From Enteractinococcus helveticum (GTDB lineage: Bacteria > Actinomycetota > Actinomycetes > Actinomycetales > Micrococcaceae): 64,000 nt of DNA. A program made the translations under genes and the position numbers. The stretch is from positions 62,001 through 126,000 of the forward strand of contig NZ_LXEY01000021.1 of NCBI RefSeq assembly GCF_001657475.1. The letters are read 5' to 3'. The notes below the pieces were generated by a model that saw only the letters and a list, made by a program, of their open reading frames with translations, made no database searches and was not told the origin of the DNA. Below are positions 62,944 to 64,000 of this stretch, in pieces (the first letter of the stretch is position 1; every line of letters starts with the position of its first letter).

Positions 62944-64000
62944 CTATTGGGGGTCATCCGGTTCAATGGTTTGTAATTGCTGGGCGGCCAACACGGCACG
63001 GATCGCGGCGGTTGCTTTGGTCAGCGTCTCATCAGCTTCCGTGGCGGGCACGGATTCTGCGACGATGCCGGCACCGGCTTGCAGGTAGGCGACCTGGTCT
63101 TTGAGGATCGCGGTACGGATCGTAATGGCCATGTCCATGTTACCGGCCAGATCGAAATAGCCAACCGTGCCGCCGAATGGACCGCGGGCATGTGGTTCCC
63201 ATTCATCCAAGAGTTCCAGGGCCCGGTGCTTCGGGGAGCCAGACAGGGTACCGGCCGGGAAGTTGGCACGCAGCACATCCAGTGCCGTGGTGTTGGCTGC
63301 GATGTCACCTTCGACCGTGGAGACGATGTGCAGAATGTGGGAGAACTGTTGGACGATCATGTAGTCCGACACTTCGACCGTTCCCGGGGCACAAATATTC
63401 GACAGCTCGGATTTTGCTAGATCCACCAGTTGTTGGTGCTCTTCGCGTTCTTTCGGATCGGCTAACAGCTCTTCTGTGATGGCTCGAATACTGCGCGTTG
63501 GATCTTTTGGCTTTGACCCACCGATCGGGTGAGTCAGTACACGCTGGTCTTTGACCGAGACCAGGGTCTCTGGGGAAGCGCCTACGAGGTGGTAGACGCC
63601 TTCGCGGTCCGGGTATTCAAACGTATAGAGGAACATGTACGGGCTGGGGTTAATGGCCCGCAGCACACGATACGTGTCGAGCGCAGTGGCAGTGGTCGGA
63701 GCGGTGAAACGGCGCGAGATGACCAGCTGGGACACTTCGCCGTCGCGAATCGACTGCTGAGTCTTGCGCACGGCATTGAGAAATTCGTGTTCGGGCCAGG
63801 AGTGATCAATGTCTTGGGAGAAATCTCGATCCAACCAGCCGGCCGGGGCGACAGATACTGGATCAGCAATTGGTTCTACCAGGCGCTGGGTCATATCTTG
63901 GAGTCGTGCGACGGCGCGATCATAGGCCGCATCGACGCCACTTGCTTCGCCGTCAAAGTTAATGGCGTTGGCCACCAGGGTCACGGTGCCATCGAAGGCA
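62944..64000 (-). CDS. trpE: Anthranilate synthase component I (3' part, truncated by the window edge)
   Basis: The last 352 codons are visible; the 5' end lies beyond position 64000. The first visible residues are AFDGTVTLVANA. The chorismate-binding domain shows SQLVISRRF, NPSPYMFLYTFEY, GASPETLVSV, HPIGGSKPKD (the usual PIAGT/R region), LVDLAKSELSNICAPGTVEVS, VSTVEGDI, FPAGTLSGSPKHRALELL and the GTVGYFDLAGNMDMAITIRTA motif. It makes anthranilate from chorismate with TrpG, which is not in the window. The trp leader and any attenuator lie outside the window. Confidence 0.96.
   Translation of the reverse strand, partial: AFDGTVTLVANAINFDGEASGVDAAYDRAVARLQDMTQRLVEPIADPVSVAPAGWLDRDFSQDIDHSWPEHEFLNAVRKTQQSIRDGEVSQLVISRRFTAPTTATALDTYRVLRAINPSPYMFLYTFEYPDREGVYHLVGASPETLVSVKDQRVLTHPIGGSKPKDPTRSIRAITEELLADPKEREEHQQLVDLAKSELSNICAPGTVEVSDYMIVQQFSHILHIVSTVEGDIAANTTALDVLRANFPAGTLSGSPKHRALELLDEWEPHARGPFGGTVGYFDLAGNMDMAITIRTAILKDQVAYLQAGAGIVAESVPATEADETLTKATAAIRAVLAAQQLQTIEPDDPQ

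Noticed and set aside
1-64000. CRISPR arrays, prophage, or toxin-antitoxin pairs
   Set aside because: No regularly spaced repeats, phage structural genes or small paired toxin/antitoxin genes were seen.

Overview
The window is a stretch of actinobacterial chromosome, most likely from a Micrococcaceae-type organism (a Yaniella/Enteractinococcus-like halotolerant or alkaliphilic lineage is my inference). The reasons are the whiA–yvcK–rapZ–uvrC block, a Rpf protein, an ANTAR response regulator of PdtaR type, MrpA/B fused Na+/H+ antiporter genes, HGxxPAAW and Trp-operon membrane proteins beside trp genes, a DUF222/HNH protein, moderate-to-high G+C, and frequent GTG/TTG starts. Almost all of it is core housekeeping DNA. 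The only clearly accessory stretch is about 51.3-55.5 kb, with an insertion sequence, an ArsR-type gene remnant and non-coding DNA ending at a tRNA-Leu gene. A small low-G+C vanZ-like gene lies near 6 kb.

Layout. 1-2.8 kb: Fe-S assembly (sufR-sufB-sufD, minus strand, sufD cut by the window edge). 3.0-8.1 kb: two-gene ABC exporter and heme A synthesis (ctaA, ctaB) around a VanZ-like gene and a lipoprotein. 8.3-17.1 kb: central carbon genes tkt-tal (plus) and secG-tpiA-pgk-sodA (minus), with an Rpf resuscitation factor between tal and secG. 16.1-24.8 kb: whiA, yvcK, rapZ, uvrC, an acyltransferase and uvrA, all minus. 25-33 kb: a metallo-hydrolase, a Tam methyltransferase, a DUF3516 helicase, a prolyl aminopeptidase-like hydrolase and an HNH protein. 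33-37.4 kb: a TerC-family metal exporter behind a yybP-ykoY manganese riboswitch, uvrB and coaE. 37.4-40.5 kb: an overlapping YigZ/IMPACT–methyltransferase–trpF operon and a CPBP protease. 40.7-45.2 kb: rpsA and polA. 45.3-51.3 kb: the complete mrp antiporter operon. 51.6-53.2 kb: an IS481-like element with a broken transposase. 53.2-55.6 kb: a K+ channel with two RCK domains, the ArsR remnant and tRNA-Leu(CAA). 55.7-64 kb: pdtaR, pyk, lgt and the trp cluster (trpA, trpB, trpC, two small membrane proteins, and trpE cut by the window edge).

How it fits together. The Mrp antiporter and the K+ channel suggest control of Na+, K+ and pH homeostasis in salty or alkaline habitats. The Mn riboswitch with TerC, together with a Mn-type superoxide dismutase, points to managed manganese. 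uvrA, uvrB and uvrC all lie within 18 kb, with polA nearby, giving most of nucleotide excision repair. Seven genes (the metallo-hydrolase, tam, the DUF3516 helicase, uvrB, the YigZ gene, polA, pyk) have a TANNNT -10 box ending 6-7 bases before the start codon, which indicates leaderless mRNAs and fixes their starts. I did not find a convincing wholly new system. The best leads are the leaderless gene set, the riboswitch, the altered pentose-phosphate/glycolytic gene order, and the decayed accessory stretch.
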